A stretch of DNA of 21,861 nucleotides from JBHJOF01 sp050330055 (GTDB lineage Bacteria > Pseudomonadota > Alphaproteobacteria > Kiloniellales > JAKSDN01). Every line of letters starts with the position of its first letter. Position 1 is the stretch's first letter. A program made the translations under genes and the position numbers. A model generated the notes under the pieces. The model saw only the letters and a program-made list of their open reading frames with translations. It ran no database searches and had not been told where the DNA came from. Positions 1 to 8,195 of the stretch are shown piece after piece. The DNA lies in assembly GCA_050330055.1 (NCBI GenBank), contig JBHJOF010000072.1, forward strand, positions 1-21,861. The letters run 5' to 3'.

Positions 1-384
1 CACGGGCCTGCGGCTCAGGCGAATGGTGCGCTCCACCGTCGTTCCTACGAGCACGTCACGCAATGCCCGCCGCCGATGCGGCCCCAAGATTATGACGTCG
101 GCATCAATCTCCTCGGAAGCCCCGACGATGCCCTGAAAGGGATCGCCCAGTGCTACGCGGCCGTCGCACGCCACGCCGTCGGCCTCGCGGACCGTCCTGG
201 CGAGCTCCTGGAGCAGCGCCGTCGCCTCCTGCCGCTCTGCCTCCAACAGCCTTCGCGGCTGGTCGTCGTCGACCACGTGCAGCAGTACCAGCTTGGCGGA
301 GAACTGTCTCGCCAGCAGAGTCGCGCGGCGCAGTGCCCGATCGGACCGCATGGAGAAGTCCGTCGCGACCAGCATGCTCTTCAT
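1..384 (-). CDS. universal stress protein (UspA family), C-terminus cut by window edge
   Basis: The frame is open from an ATG at 384 to the window edge (128 codons seen). It starts MKSMLVATDFSMRSD, the usual UspA first strand with an ATP-site Asp (D9), and continues through a VLLHVVDDD strand (residues 33-41). Near residues 98-116 it has the C-terminal nucleotide-loop region. The family loop is G-x2-G-x9-G-S/T; here it reads GPHR, then nine residues, then GTT, so the second Gly is Arg (R104). This may weaken or change ATP binding. UspA proteins are cytoplasmic and usually induced by stress or low oxygen. A purine-rich AGGGAGG lies about 9 nt before the ATG on the minus strand. The gene diverges from the alcohol dehydrogenase gene and shares an intergenic region with an FNR-like box. 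Only a few residues should be missing for a single-domain Usp (about 140-150 aa), but a tandem Usp cannot be excluded. Confidence 0.88.
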   Translation of the reverse strand, partial: MKSMLVATDFSMRSDRALRRATLLARQFSAKLVLLHVVDDDQPRRLLEAERQEATALLQELARTVREADGVACDGRVALGDPFQGIVGASEEIDADVIILGPHRRRALRDVLVGTTVERTIRLSRRPV

Positions 385-473
385 TCGCTGCGCCCTCCCT
401 GCTTCTCAGGTGATTGTCCAGTCCTTGCTTCGGCTGGCCCAAGTCCATCTGCGGCGCCCCGAATCGATGAACG

Positions 474-487
474 TTGATCTCGGTCAA
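474..487. promoter_or_regulatory. FNR/FixK-type box
   Basis: The sequence TTGATCTCGGTCAA matches the FNR/FixK consensus TTGAT-N4-ATCAA at 9 of 10 defined positions; the only mismatch is G for A at the start of the right half. It lies between the divergent stress-protein gene (start 384) and alcohol dehydrogenase gene (start 617). Its centre is 480.5. A -10-like hexamer lies 33-35 bp to the right, near the spacing of class II CRP/FNR promoters (site at about -41.5). Oxygen- or nitric-oxide-responsive activation of the plus-strand gene, and perhaps of the stress protein, is inferred. Confidence 0.6.
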
Positions 488-510
488 GGAGGCGTCCGAC
501 ACTCTAGGAT

Positions 511-518
511 CATATAGT
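511..518 (+). promoter_or_regulatory. candidate -10 element of the alcohol dehydrogenase promoter
   Basis: An AT-rich patch CATATAGT (containing TATAGT, 513-518) stands out in otherwise GC-rich DNA. It lies about 33-35 bp downstream of the centre of the FNR-like box, consistent with a class II activated promoter and a start site near 522-525. No good -35 hexamer is needed or seen, because the activator site occupies that position. The leader to the ATG at 617 would be about 90-95 nt. Confidence 0.4.
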
Positions 519-616
519 CTATTAGCGCCGGGCGGCACCGACGTCCAGACACGAGCCGCCAGCGAGCGGGACGCAAAGTCGAAACCGATCCTAGCGAGGA
601 AACCGAGGTTCTCACA

Positions 617-1693
617 ATGACGCAAAAGATGAAGGCGGCCATCTTCGTTGAGCCGAACCGAATAGTGCTCGACGAGAAGACGATCCCCGATGTCGGCCCT
701 TTGGACGCGCTCATCCGCATCACGACGACGACCATCTGCGGCACCGACGTTCACATCCTGAAGGGCGAGTACCCGGTCGCACGAGGACTGACGATCGGCC
801 ACGAGCCGGTCGGCATCATCGAAAAGCTTGGATCGGCGGTCGCCGGCTACCAGGAAGGCCAGCGCGTGATCGCCGGGGCTATTACCCCGAGCGGCCATAG
901 CGCAGCCTCGCTCTGTGGCTGCCACGCGCAGGACGGGCCCGGCACCAAGCACGGCTTCAAGCCGCTCGGCGGATGGCGCTTCGGCAACACGGTCGACGGG
1001 TCGCAGGCCGAGTACCTGCTCGTGCCGGACGCCATGGCGAACCTCGCGCCGATCCCGGACGGCCTCAGCGACGAGCAGGTGCTCATGTGCCCCGACATCA
1101 TGTCGACGGGCTTCTCCGGCGCGGAAAGCGGCAGGGTGCGCATCGGCGACGTCGTCGCGGTGTTTGCCCAAGGCCCTATCGGCCTCTGCGCGACTGCCGG
1201 CGCACGGCTCATGGGTGCGACCACCGTGATCGGCGTCGAGGCCGTGCCGGCGAGGATGGAGATCGCACGCGCCATGGGCGCCGACCACGTGGTCGACTTC
1301 ACCAAGGTCGATGCGGTCGAGGAGATCATGCGGCTGACCGACGGCCGCGGAGTCGACGTGGCGATCGAGGCCTTGGGTCGGCAGGAGACCTTCGAAAGCG
1401 CGCTTCGCGTCTTGCGGCCGGGCGGAACGCTGTCCTCTCTCGGTGTCTATTCGGGCGACCTGAAGATCCCGCTCGACGCCTTCCTTGCGGGACTCGGCGA
1501 CCACACGATCGTTACCACGCTGTGCCCGGGCGGCAAGGAGCGCATGCGGCGGCTGATGGAGGTCATCGCCTCCGGGCGTCTCGACACGCGGCCGCTCGTC
1601 ACCCACCGCTTCAGGCTGGACCAGATCGAAGAGGCCTACGAGCTCTTTGCCAACCAGCGTGACGGTGTTCTGAAGGTCGCGATCTCGCCCTGA
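617..1693 (+). CDS. zinc-dependent medium-chain alcohol dehydrogenase (secondary-alcohol/SADH-like)
   Basis: This 358-residue MDR-family dehydrogenase probably interconverts alcohols with aldehydes or ketones in the cytoplasm. Catalytic zinc ligands are visible at C41 (ICGTD), H62/E63 (GHEP) and D160 (CPD). Asp in the third ligand position is typical of Thermoanaerobacter/Clostridium-type secondary alcohol dehydrogenases. The four-Cys structural zinc lobe is not present; only C100 and C102 occur in that region. The Rossmann fold (about 178-228) reads AQGPIGL, with Ala in place of the first Gly. An acidic residue (E208) follows the second strand, favouring NAD over NADP. A GAGG ribosome site lies 8 nt before the ATG. 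The FNR-like box upstream and the stress-protein neighbour suggest a fermentative or redox-balancing role under low oxygen. The natural substrate is unknown. Confidence 0.88.
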   Translation: MTQKMKAAIFVEPNRIVLDEKTIPDVGPLDALIRITTTTICGTDVHILKGEYPVARGLTIGHEPVGIIEKLGSAVAGYQEGQRVIAGAITPSGHSAASLCGCHAQDGPGTKHGFKPLGGWRFGNTVDGSQAEYLLVPDAMANLAPIPDGLSDEQVLMCPDIMSTGFSGAESGRVRIGDVVAVFAQGPIGLCATAGARLMGATTVIGVEAVPARMEIARAMGADHVVDFTKVDAVEEIMRLTDGRGVDVAIEALGRQETFESALRVLRPGGTLSSLGVYSGDLKIPLDAFLAGLGDHTIVTTLCPGGKERMRRLMEVIASGRLDTRPLVTHRFRLDQIEEAYELFANQRDGVLKVAISP

Positions 1694-1823
1694 GCCGCTT
1701 TCTCCATAGCGCAGGCCATAGCTGCAAGGCATTGAAGCGTCTAGATCTTGACCACCAGACTCGGCACGCCCTGACCTGGGCCGACAGTGGGCGAGCGAGA
1801 TCCGCGGCAAGCAGCGAACGGGC

Positions 1824-4586
1824 ATGGGAAAGCGCAGTTCCGCAACAGCGCCTCGGTCGATGAGCATCCTATCGCCGGATGGCCACGTGCCGTTGCCTGA
1901 CAGAGATCACCACTGGCACGCGATGGAGCCGCGGGACGTCCTGTCAGCCCTGCAGGCGGCGCCCCGCGGCCTGTCCGATGCCGAAGCCGCGGCGCGGCTC
2001 GAAATCTATGGCCCCAATCGACTGCCGCAGGGCCCGCGCCGCGGCGTCCTGGTGCGCTTCCTCATGCAGTTCCACAACCTGCTGATCTACGTGCTGATAG
2101 CGGCCGCGGCGCTCGCGGCGGCGATCGGCCACGAGACGGACGCGCTGGTGATCCTCGCGGTCGTGATCGTCAACGCCGTCATCGGCTTCGTCCAGGAGGG
2201 GCGCGCCGAGAAGGCGCTCGAGGCGATACGGGGAATGATCGACCCGAACGCCTCCGTAATCCGCGCCGGCCGGCGCATGACGATCCGCGCCCATGCGGTG
2301 GTGCCGGGCGATATCGTGATGCTCGGGGCGGGCGACCGCGTGCCGGCCGACCTGCGGCTTCTCCAGGCCCGCAACCTTCGGGTGGACGAGGCGATCCTGA
2401 CCGGCGAGTCGGTCCCGGTCGACAAGGCGGTCGCCGCTGTCGGAGCGCAAGCCGCCTTGGGCGATCGCTTCTCGATGGCCTTCTCCGGCACCTTCGTCGC
2501 CGCCGGGCAGGGCACCGGCGTGGTCGTAGCGACGGGGCCGGCCACCGAGCTCGGCCGCATCAGCGCGATAATCGGCGCGGTGGAGCGCCTCACCACGCCG
2601 CTGGTGCGGCAGATGGATCAGTTTGCCCGGCAGGTGACCGTCGCAGTCCTGGCTGTGTCCGCGCTGGTCTTCGTCTACGCCGCCCTTCTCCAGTCATACC
2701 CCCTCAGTGACGCGTTCATGGTCGTGGTCGGCCTCGCGGTTGCGGCGATCCCGGAAGGACTTCCCGCGGTCATGACCATTACCCTGGCCTTTGGGGTGCA
2801 GCGCATGGCGCGCCGCAACGCCATAATCCGCAGGCTGCCCGCTGTCGAGACGCTGGGCTCGGTCTCGGTGATCTGCTCGGACAAGACCGGCACCTTGACC
2901 CGTAACGAGATGACGGTCCGCGCGCTCGTGACTGTGCTCGCACAGGTGAAAGTGGAAGGTGTCGGCTATAGGCCCGAAGGAAAGTTGCTGATCGGCGAAG
3001 AGGCGATCGACCCTCCCGCCTATCCTGTGGTGGAGGAGACTACGCTCGCAGGGCTCCTCTGCAACGATGCGCAGCTGCGAGTGGCCGACGGGCAGTGGAT
3101 CGTGGACGGCGATCCGATGGAGGGCGCGCTGGTCTCGCTGGCGATCAAGGCAGGCCACGATACGGCGGCGGCGCGCGGGCACTTCACGCGCCTGGACGAG
3201 ATCCCCTTCGACTCGCGTCATCGCTACATGGCCACGCTGCATGCTCGAGAGGGCCGTCCGCCGGTGGTCTACATAAAGGGCGCGCCCGAGCGCGTCCTGG
3301 CCATGTGCACCCGGATGGCGACACCCGACGGCGACCGCACGGTCGAGCCCGACTACTGGCATCGACAGGTCGAGACGCTTGCGGCGGACGGCCAGCGCGT
3401 CATCGCCTTCGCGCGCCGAATCATGCCGGAGGACAGCCGTGGAATTCCCCCCGCCGATGTCGAGCACGGCCTGACTCTGCTCGGCATCGTCGGGCTGATC
3501 GATCCGCCGCGCCCCGAGGCCATTGCCGCGGTGGCCGAATGCAGAGCGGCCGGCATCCAGGTCAAGATGATCACCGGCGATCACCGGGCCACGGCGCGCG
3601 CCATCGCTTTGCAGCTCGGCCTCGCGCGCGATCCCAAGGTCATCACCGGCCAGGAGCTGGACGGCCTGGCCGACGCCGACTTCCGCACGCAGGCGCGCGA
3701 GGCGACGGTGTTCGCGCGGACCAGTCCCGAGCACAAGCTGCGCCTCGTCGAGTCCCTGCAGGCGGACCGCTCCATAGTCGCCATGACCGGCGACGGCGTG
3801 AACGACGCGCCGGCGCTGAAGCGTGCCGACGTCGGCGTCGCCATGGGCGGCAAGGGGACGGAGGCGGCCAAGGAGGCGAGCGAAATGGTGCTGGCCGACG
3901 ACAATTTCGCCTCCATTGTCGCCGCGGTGCGCGAGGGCCGGACGGTCTATGACAACCTCACCAAGGTTATCGCCTGGACGCTGCCGACCAACGGCGGCGA
4001 GTCCCTCACGATCATCCTGGCCATTCTGTTCGGCCTGACGCTTCCGGTGACGCCGGTGCAGATCCTTTGGATCAACATGGTCACGGCCGTCGCGCTCGGC
4101 CTCACCCTGGCATTCGAGCCGACCGAGGCCGGCGCGATGCGGCGCCCGGCGCGGCCGGCGGGCCAGCCGCTGCTGTCGGGCCGGCTGCTGTGGAGAATCC
4201 TGTTCGTCTCTGGGCTCATGGTAGCCGGCGCCTTCGGTATCTATGCCTGGGCCGTCGGCCGCGGCTTGTCGCTGGAGGCCGCCCGGACGATGGTCGTCAA
4301 CGCGCTCGTAGTGATGGAGATCTTCTACCTCTTCAGCGTCCGCTACGTTCACGGCACCTCCCTGACGTGGCAAGGCGTGCTGGGAACGCCCGCTGTGCTG
4401 ATCGGCGTGACTACCGTGGTCGTCGCGCAGTTCGCTTTCACCTACCTGCCGCCGATGCACGGCATCTTCGGGAGCCGGCCGGTGGCGCTGCCGGATGGCC
4501 TGGCCGTCGTTGCAGTCGGAATCGTGCTGCTGCTGATCGTCGAGGTCGAAAAGCGCGTGGCGGCGCGCATCGGGAGAGGCTCCTGA
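1824..4586 (+). CDS. P-type cation-transporting ATPase (P2/Ca2+-ATPase-like)
   Basis: This inner-membrane ATP-driven cation pump is up to 920 aa long. In order it shows an N-terminal cation-ATPase domain (about 30-100), the A-domain TGES (193-196), M4 with AAIPEGLPA (E311), phosphorylation motif DKTGTLT (D353), nucleotide-site KGAPER (485-490), hinge TGDGVNDAP (655-663), and a C-terminal membrane block. M5 keeps the N and E of SERCA-type ion sites (TNGGES, N723/E726). M6 reads NMVTAVALG, with Ala755 where SERCA has the Ca2+-binding Asp (NLVTDG). Ca2+ specificity is therefore doubtful. The start is uncertain: the ATG at 1824 has no clear ribosome site, and in-frame ATGs at 1860 and 1923 are possible. 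The conserved domain begins only near HWHAMEP (residues 30-36). Close relatives often sit with Usp and dehydrogenase genes in oxygen-limitation clusters (family knowledge). The ion is unknown. Confidence 0.92.
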   Translation: MGKRSSATAPRSMSILSPDGHVPLPDRDHHWHAMEPRDVLSALQAAPRGLSDAEAAARLEIYGPNRLPQGPRRGVLVRFLMQFHNLLIYVLIAAAALAAAIGHETDALVILAVVIVNAVIGFVQEGRAEKALEAIRGMIDPNASVIRAGRRMTIRAHAVVPGDIVMLGAGDRVPADLRLLQARNLRVDEAILTGESVPVDKAVAAVGAQAALGDRFSMAFSGTFVAAGQGTGVVVATGPATELGRISAIIGAVERLTTPLVRQMDQFARQVTVAVLAVSALVFVYAALLQSYPLSDAFMVVVGLAVAAIPEGLPAVMTITLAFGVQRMARRNAIIRRLPAVETLGSVSVICSDKTGTLTRNEMTVRALVTVLAQVKVEGVGYRPEGKLLIGEEAIDPPAYPVVEETTLAGLLCNDAQLRVADGQWIVDGDPMEGALVSLAIKAGHDTAAARGHFTRLDEIPFDSRHRYMATLHAREGRPPVVYIKGAPERVLAMCTRMATPDGDRTVEPDYWHRQVETLAADGQRVIAFARRIMPEDSRGIPPADVEHGLTLLGIVGLIDPPRPEAIAAVAECRAAGIQVKMITGDHRATARAIALQLGLARDPKVITGQELDGLADADFRTQAREATVFARTSPEHKLRLVESLQADRSIVAMTGDGVNDAPALKRADVGVAMGGKGTEAAKEASEMVLADDNFASIVAAVREGRTVYDNLTKVIAWTLPTNGGESLTIILAILFGLTLPVTPVQILWINMVTAVALGLTLAFEPTEAGAMRRPARPAGQPLLSGRLLWRILFVSGLMVAGAFGIYAWAVGRGLSLEAARTMVVNALVVMEIFYLFSVRYVHGTSLTWQGVLGTPAVLIGVTTVVVAQFAFTYLPPMHGIFGSRPVALPDGLAVVAVGIVLLLIVEVEKRVAARIGRGS

Positions 4587-4668
4587 CCGCGTAGGCGGGC
4601 GCCCCTTGTTCGACTCGCGGGCTGGCGTACAAGACGCCCTTCTGAAGGCGGAGGAACACAGGGGCAGG

Positions 4669-4697
4669 GCGCACCGCCGTTTGACGGCCACGTGCGC
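4669..4697. terminator. nested hairpin in the convergent gap
   Basis: An outer stem GCGCAC (4669-4674)/GTGCGC (4692-4697) encloses an inner stem GCCGT (4676-4680)/ACGGC (4684-4688) with a TTG loop. It lies between the convergent ends of the P-type ATPase (4586) and GMC oxidoreductase (4751) genes, where a bidirectional terminator would be useful. There is no T-tract on either strand, so intrinsic termination is not proven. Confidence 0.4.
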
Positions 4698-4750
4698 GCA
4701 AGCAACCCGTCACCACGGGACAGAGCCTGAGCACGGCGAGCGGACGAGGC

Positions 4751-6367
4751 TCAGCGGGCATCCGCCAAGACGAGATCGGCGCCCTTCTCGCCGACCATGA
4801 TCGCCGGCGCATTGGTGTTGCCCGAGATCAGGGTCGGGAAGATGGAGGCGTCGACAACCCTAAGGCGCTCCAAACCATGGACCCGGAGACGGTGATCGAC
4901 CACCGAACGATCAGGGTCGGGCCCCATGATGCAGGTGCTGACCGGATGGAACACGGTCGAGGCCCGCTTGCGGATGTCGTCGAGCAGCTCGTCCCTCGTT
5001 CGCACCTCGGCGCCCGGCGCCAGCTCCGCCTCGATGATCGCCGAAAGCGATGGTGTGGCCGCCAGCTTCCGCAGAAACGTGACGCCCTCGAGCATCTCCT
5101 GAATGTCGTGTTCGGTGGAGAGGTACTTGGGCCGTATCTCGGGAAGTTCGAAGGGATCGGCGCTGCGGATGCGGACCTGTCCCCGGCTGCTCGGCCGGCA
5201 GGGAGATATGCCGACCAGGAAGGCGGCATAAGGGTCGGGGCTCATCAGTGGCCGGACACCGGGCGGCGCCTTGAGGTAGCTGACCGGCGAGAAGTAGAGC
5301 TGCATGTTGGGACGTGCGAGATCGGGCCGCGTGCGGAAAAAGCCGCCGCCCTGATTGACGCTCAGAGCCAGCGGCCCGCGCCGCCGCAAAACGTAGTTCA
5401 TGCCGGCATAGAGCTTGCCCCACCAGGGATAGAGCTCGTTGTTCAGGGTCGGCCGGCGCGAGCGGTAGAGATAGTCGACCCCCAGGTGATCGCTGAGATT
5501 GCGCCCGACCGCGGGGCTGTCGAGCCGCAGCTCGACGCCGGCCGCACCAAGTACAGATGCCGGCCCGATGCCGGAGAGCTGGAGCAACTGCGGCGAGTTG
5601 ACGGCGCCCGCCGACAGGATGACCTCACGCCCGGCGCGGGCGCGCAGGCGGACGCCCTTCCGCCTGTACTCGACACCGACGGCCCTCATGCCCTCGAACA
5701 GCAGACGGGTCGCATGGGCATGCGTCTCGACCCGCAGATTGGTCCGCGTCCCGGCCGGCCAAAGATAGGCGCGCGCGCTCGACATCCTGAATCCGCCGCG
5801 CGTCGTGATCTGGTAGAGACCCACGCCCTCCTGGGTCGCGCCATTGAAATCCCCATTGAAGGGCAGACCGGCCTCCTGTCCCGCCCGGATGAAGACATCG
5901 CAGAGCGGATGAACATCCTTGGAGACGTCGCAGACGTGCAGCGGGCCGCCGGCGGCGTGATGGGCGCAGGCGCCCCAGGCGTGGTCCTCCAGCTTCTTGA
6001 AATAAGGCAGCAGGTCCCGCCAGGCCCAGCCCGGATTGCCCTGCGCCTGCCAGTCCTCGTAGTCCTCCGGCTGGCCGCGGATGTAGACCATGGCGTTGAT
6101 CGCGCTCGATCCGCCCAGCACCTTGCCGCGCGGCCAATAGCTCCCGCGCCCGGCCAGGCCCGGCTCCGGCTCGGTCTGGTACATCCAGTTCACGCGCGGA
6201 TCGTAGAACGACTTGCCGTAGCCGATCGGAACCTGCAGCCAGAACCTCTTGTCCGAGCCGCCCGCCTCGAGCAGCAGGACACGGTAGCGGCCCGACTCGC
6301 TCAGCCGGTTGGCGAGCACGCAGCCGGCCGAGCCGGCGCCGACGATGATGTAGTCGAACTCGCTCAT
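4751..6367 (-). CDS. GMC-family FAD oxidoreductase (choline dehydrogenase-like)
   Basis: This 538-residue flavoprotein has a normal GMC-family length. The N-terminal FAD fold is DYIIVGAGSAGC (5-16), followed by LLLEAGG (31-37) and the GMC signature GKVLGGSSAINAMVY (81-95). The second signature region reads LSAGAVNSPQLLQLSGIGP (251-269). The C-terminal catalytic block has H474 (FHPVST) and the Asn-rich SGNTNAP (515-521), matching the His/Asn pair that oxidises alcohols in choline oxidase and glucose oxidase. GMC enzymes of this type oxidise a primary or secondary alcohol to an aldehyde or ketone. There is no signal peptide, so it should be cytoplasmic or membrane-associated. The start MSEFDYIIVG is fixed by the family N-terminus. 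It lies downstream of the MocR gene on the same strand, separated by 135 nt containing possible operators. Choline is only one possible substrate; no betaine aldehyde dehydrogenase or BetI gene is adjacent. Confidence 0.9.
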   Translation of the reverse strand: MSEFDYIIVGAGSAGCVLANRLSESGRYRVLLLEAGGSDKRFWLQVPIGYGKSFYDPRVNWMYQTEPEPGLAGRGSYWPRGKVLGGSSAINAMVYIRGQPEDYEDWQAQGNPGWAWRDLLPYFKKLEDHAWGACAHHAAGGPLHVCDVSKDVHPLCDVFIRAGQEAGLPFNGDFNGATQEGVGLYQITTRGGFRMSSARAYLWPAGTRTNLRVETHAHATRLLFEGMRAVGVEYRRKGVRLRARAGREVILSAGAVNSPQLLQLSGIGPASVLGAAGVELRLDSPAVGRNLSDHLGVDYLYRSRRPTLNNELYPWWGKLYAGMNYVLRRRGPLALSVNQGGGFFRTRPDLARPNMQLYFSPVSYLKAPPGVRPLMSPDPYAAFLVGISPCRPSSRGQVRIRSADPFELPEIRPKYLSTEHDIQEMLEGVTFLRKLAATPSLSAIIEAELAPGAEVRTRDELLDDIRKRASTVFHPVSTCIMGPDPDRSVVDHRLRVHGLERLRVVDASIFPTLISGNTNAPAIMVGEKGADLVLADAR

Positions 6368-6440
6368 GCGCTCCGGGCATCAAAGGAACAAGCCGTTGCG
6401 GCGGCGAACGGCCACAGCCGGCCTGACGCTAGGCGGGAAT

Positions 6441-6484
6441 TGGTCTGACCGGAAGTGCCATTCTCGGCAAATACACAGACCATT
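6441..6484. promoter_or_regulatory. inverted repeat upstream of the GMC gene
   Basis: TGGTCTG (6441-6447) and CAGACCA (6476-6482) form a perfect 7-bp inverted repeat with centres 35 bp apart. It lies between the MocR and GMC genes. The right arm extends to CAGACCATT, a 9-mer that recurs upstream of the ABC binding-protein gene (12403-12411). It may be an operator for GMC transcription. The protein that binds is unknown. Confidence 0.35.
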
Positions 6485-6502
6485 CAGGCCCCTGGGAGGC
6501 CC

Positions 6503-8011
6503 CTAGGCCCGGCGTTTCTGCCGCATCATCCCTTCCAGCGCCTGGCCAAGAACCTCCACGCCGGTCCGAATTTCATGCGCGCGGATACTGCCGAAGCCGA
6601 GCACCAGGCCGCTGATGCCGGTCGGTTTGAGGGAGAAGCGCCTGATCGGCGATACGGTGATGCCGCGCCGCTCCGCGGCCTCGGCGACGGCGCTCTCCGA
6701 CAGTCCGCGAGGCAGATAACCGACCGTGTGGAGGCCGCTGTCCGTCGGGATCACATCGAGCAGACCGGCCAGTCTCTGCACTGCTGCGTCACGCAGTGCC
6801 TGGTGACGCTCGGCATAGATCTTTCGCATGCGCCGAATATGGGCGACGAAGTAGCCCTCCTCGATAAAGGCCGCAGTGACGGCCTGCAGGCTGGTCGGCA
6901 CGCCCGGCAGGAACGCGCTCATCAGGTGCTCGAAGGTCGGAATCAGGGCCGGCGGCGCCAGTAGATAGCCCAGCCGGAGCGACGGGAACAGCGACTTGCT
7001 GAAGGTGCCGACGTAGATGACCCGTCCGGTCGTATCGACGCTCTTCAAGGTCGGTAAGGGCTGCCGCCCGTAGCAGAACTCCCCGTCGTAGTCATCTTCG
7101 ACAATCCAGGAGGCGGCACGCTCGGCTGCCTGCAACAGCGCGAAACGACGTTCAAGACTGAGGATGGCACCCAGCGGCTGATGATGCGACGGCGTGACGA
7201 AAGCCAGGCGAAAGCGCGGCGCTTTCTCCAGGCCGACATCGACGCGAAGCCCTTCGCCGTCGATCGGCACGGGAACCAGATCCGCACCGCAGGCCACGAA
7301 GCTGTTACGCGCGCCGATCGCGCCCGGATTCTCGAACCACACCTTGTCGCCGGGATTGAGCAGCAAGCTGCCGATCAGGTGAAAGGCCTCCTGGGCGCCG
7401 CCGGTGATGAAGATCTGCTCGGGCTCGCAGGTTATCCCGCGATTGGCGCGCAGGTGGCCGGCGATCGCGCAGCGCAGAGGGCGATAGCCATTGGGGTCGC
7501 CGTAGCCCATCACTTCGTCGCGGCCGCCACGCCAATGCTTCGCCATCAGCCTGGACCACTGCGCCAGGGGAAAGGCATCGAGGGCCGGCAGCGCGGTTAC
7601 GAAGGCGCGCGGCTGGTGCGGCAGGCGCTGGCGCTCGGCGAAACCGCCAATCGCCCGAGTCATCGCCGTCGCCAGGTGCGGCCTGCGAAAAGCCTGTTGG
7701 CCCTGCCGCGTTCCTGCCGGCGGCATTGGCCGCTCCGCCTTCAGCGCCTGGCTGACGAAGGTGCCGGCCCCGACCCGGGACTCGATGAGGCCCTCGGCGA
7801 CCAGCCGCTCGAAGGCTTCGTTGACGGTGGTTCGCGAGATGCCGAGATCCTTGGCCAGGGTTCGACTGGCCGGCAAGCGATCGCCGGCGCTCAGGCCACC
7901 CGAGAGAATCACCTCGCGCAAGGCCATGCACAGCTGTGTGCTGATCGGCCTCGCCGACTCCCGGTCCAGCCCCATGGACAGAAGCAAGGCCCCGCCGGTG
8001 CGCTTCACCAT
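6503..8011 (-). CDS. MocR-type regulator (GntR winged helix fused to fold-I aminotransferase domain)
   Basis: From the ATG at 8011 the protein is 502 aa, usual for MocR/PdxR/GabR regulators. A GntR winged helix-turn-helix spans about 20-90 (DRLPASRTLAKDLGISRTTV, then GLIESRVGAGTFV). A linker leads to an aminotransferase-like domain with EDDYDG (305-310) and the PLP-binding lysine region VGTFSKSLFPSLRLGY (K339). Such proteins sense an amine, amino acid or PLP-linked metabolite. An AGGGGG lies 5 nt before this ATG. The frame stays open upstream to 8356; an ATG at 8143 would add 44 residues and fits a candidate promoter at 8168-8195, so it is a real alternative. The gene diverges from the enolase-superfamily gene, the usual layout for a MocR protein and its target. 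I infer that it controls the catabolic genes here. The effector is unknown. Confidence 0.9.
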   Translation of the reverse strand: MVKRTGGALLLSMGLDRESARPISTQLCMALREVILSGGLSAGDRLPASRTLAKDLGISRTTVNEAFERLVAEGLIESRVGAGTFVSQALKAERPMPPAGTRQGQQAFRRPHLATAMTRAIGGFAERQRLPHQPRAFVTALPALDAFPLAQWSRLMAKHWRGGRDEVMGYGDPNGYRPLRCAIAGHLRANRGITCEPEQIFITGGAQEAFHLIGSLLLNPGDKVWFENPGAIGARNSFVACGADLVPVPIDGEGLRVDVGLEKAPRFRLAFVTPSHHQPLGAILSLERRFALLQAAERAASWIVEDDYDGEFCYGRQPLPTLKSVDTTGRVIYVGTFSKSLFPSLRLGYLLAPPALIPTFEHLMSAFLPGVPTSLQAVTAAFIEEGYFVAHIRRMRKIYAERHQALRDAAVQRLAGLLDVIPTDSGLHTVGYLPRGLSESAVAEAAERRGITVSPIRRFSLKPTGISGLVLGFGSIRAHEIRTGVEVLGQALEGMMRQKRRA

Positions 8012-8167
8012 CTCCACCCCCTGGGGACCGCCCGACGAACCGGACCACCCCGCTGGCCCAACGTGGCTGGCCGCTGCCGCATCGTCCGCCGCCTCAGGAT
8101 TGCGCAGCACTTTACGCCCGGCATCGGCCAGCGGCCCGCCCATCAGCGTAAATGGTATCCTAGTTTT

Positions 8168-8195
8168 TTCATAGTGGCACTTATCTACAGGCCAA
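8168..8195 (-). promoter_or_regulatory. candidate mocR promoter
   Basis: On the minus strand, TTGGCC (8195-8190) and TATGAA (8173-8168) are separated by 16 bp and each matches the sigma70 consensus at 4 of 6 positions. The start site would be near 8161, giving an 18-nt leader to the ATG at 8143 or a 150-nt leader to the preferred ATG at 8011. The palindrome at 8171-8184 overlaps the -10 element and spacer, which would suit autorepression. Confidence 0.35.

Noticed and set aside
104..1867. 587-aa minus-strand open frame over the alcohol dehydrogenase gene
   Set aside because: It is the antisense frame of a gene with clear catalytic motifs, with Arg/His/Asp-rich low-complexity composition typical of GC-rich shadow frames.
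2694..4691. 665-aa minus-strand open frame over the P-type ATPase gene
   Set aside because: It is antisense to all ATPase motifs and has no recognisable domain.
4877..6448. 523-aa plus-strand open frame over the GMC gene
   Set aside because: It is a shadow of the GMC coding frame and has no domain of its own.
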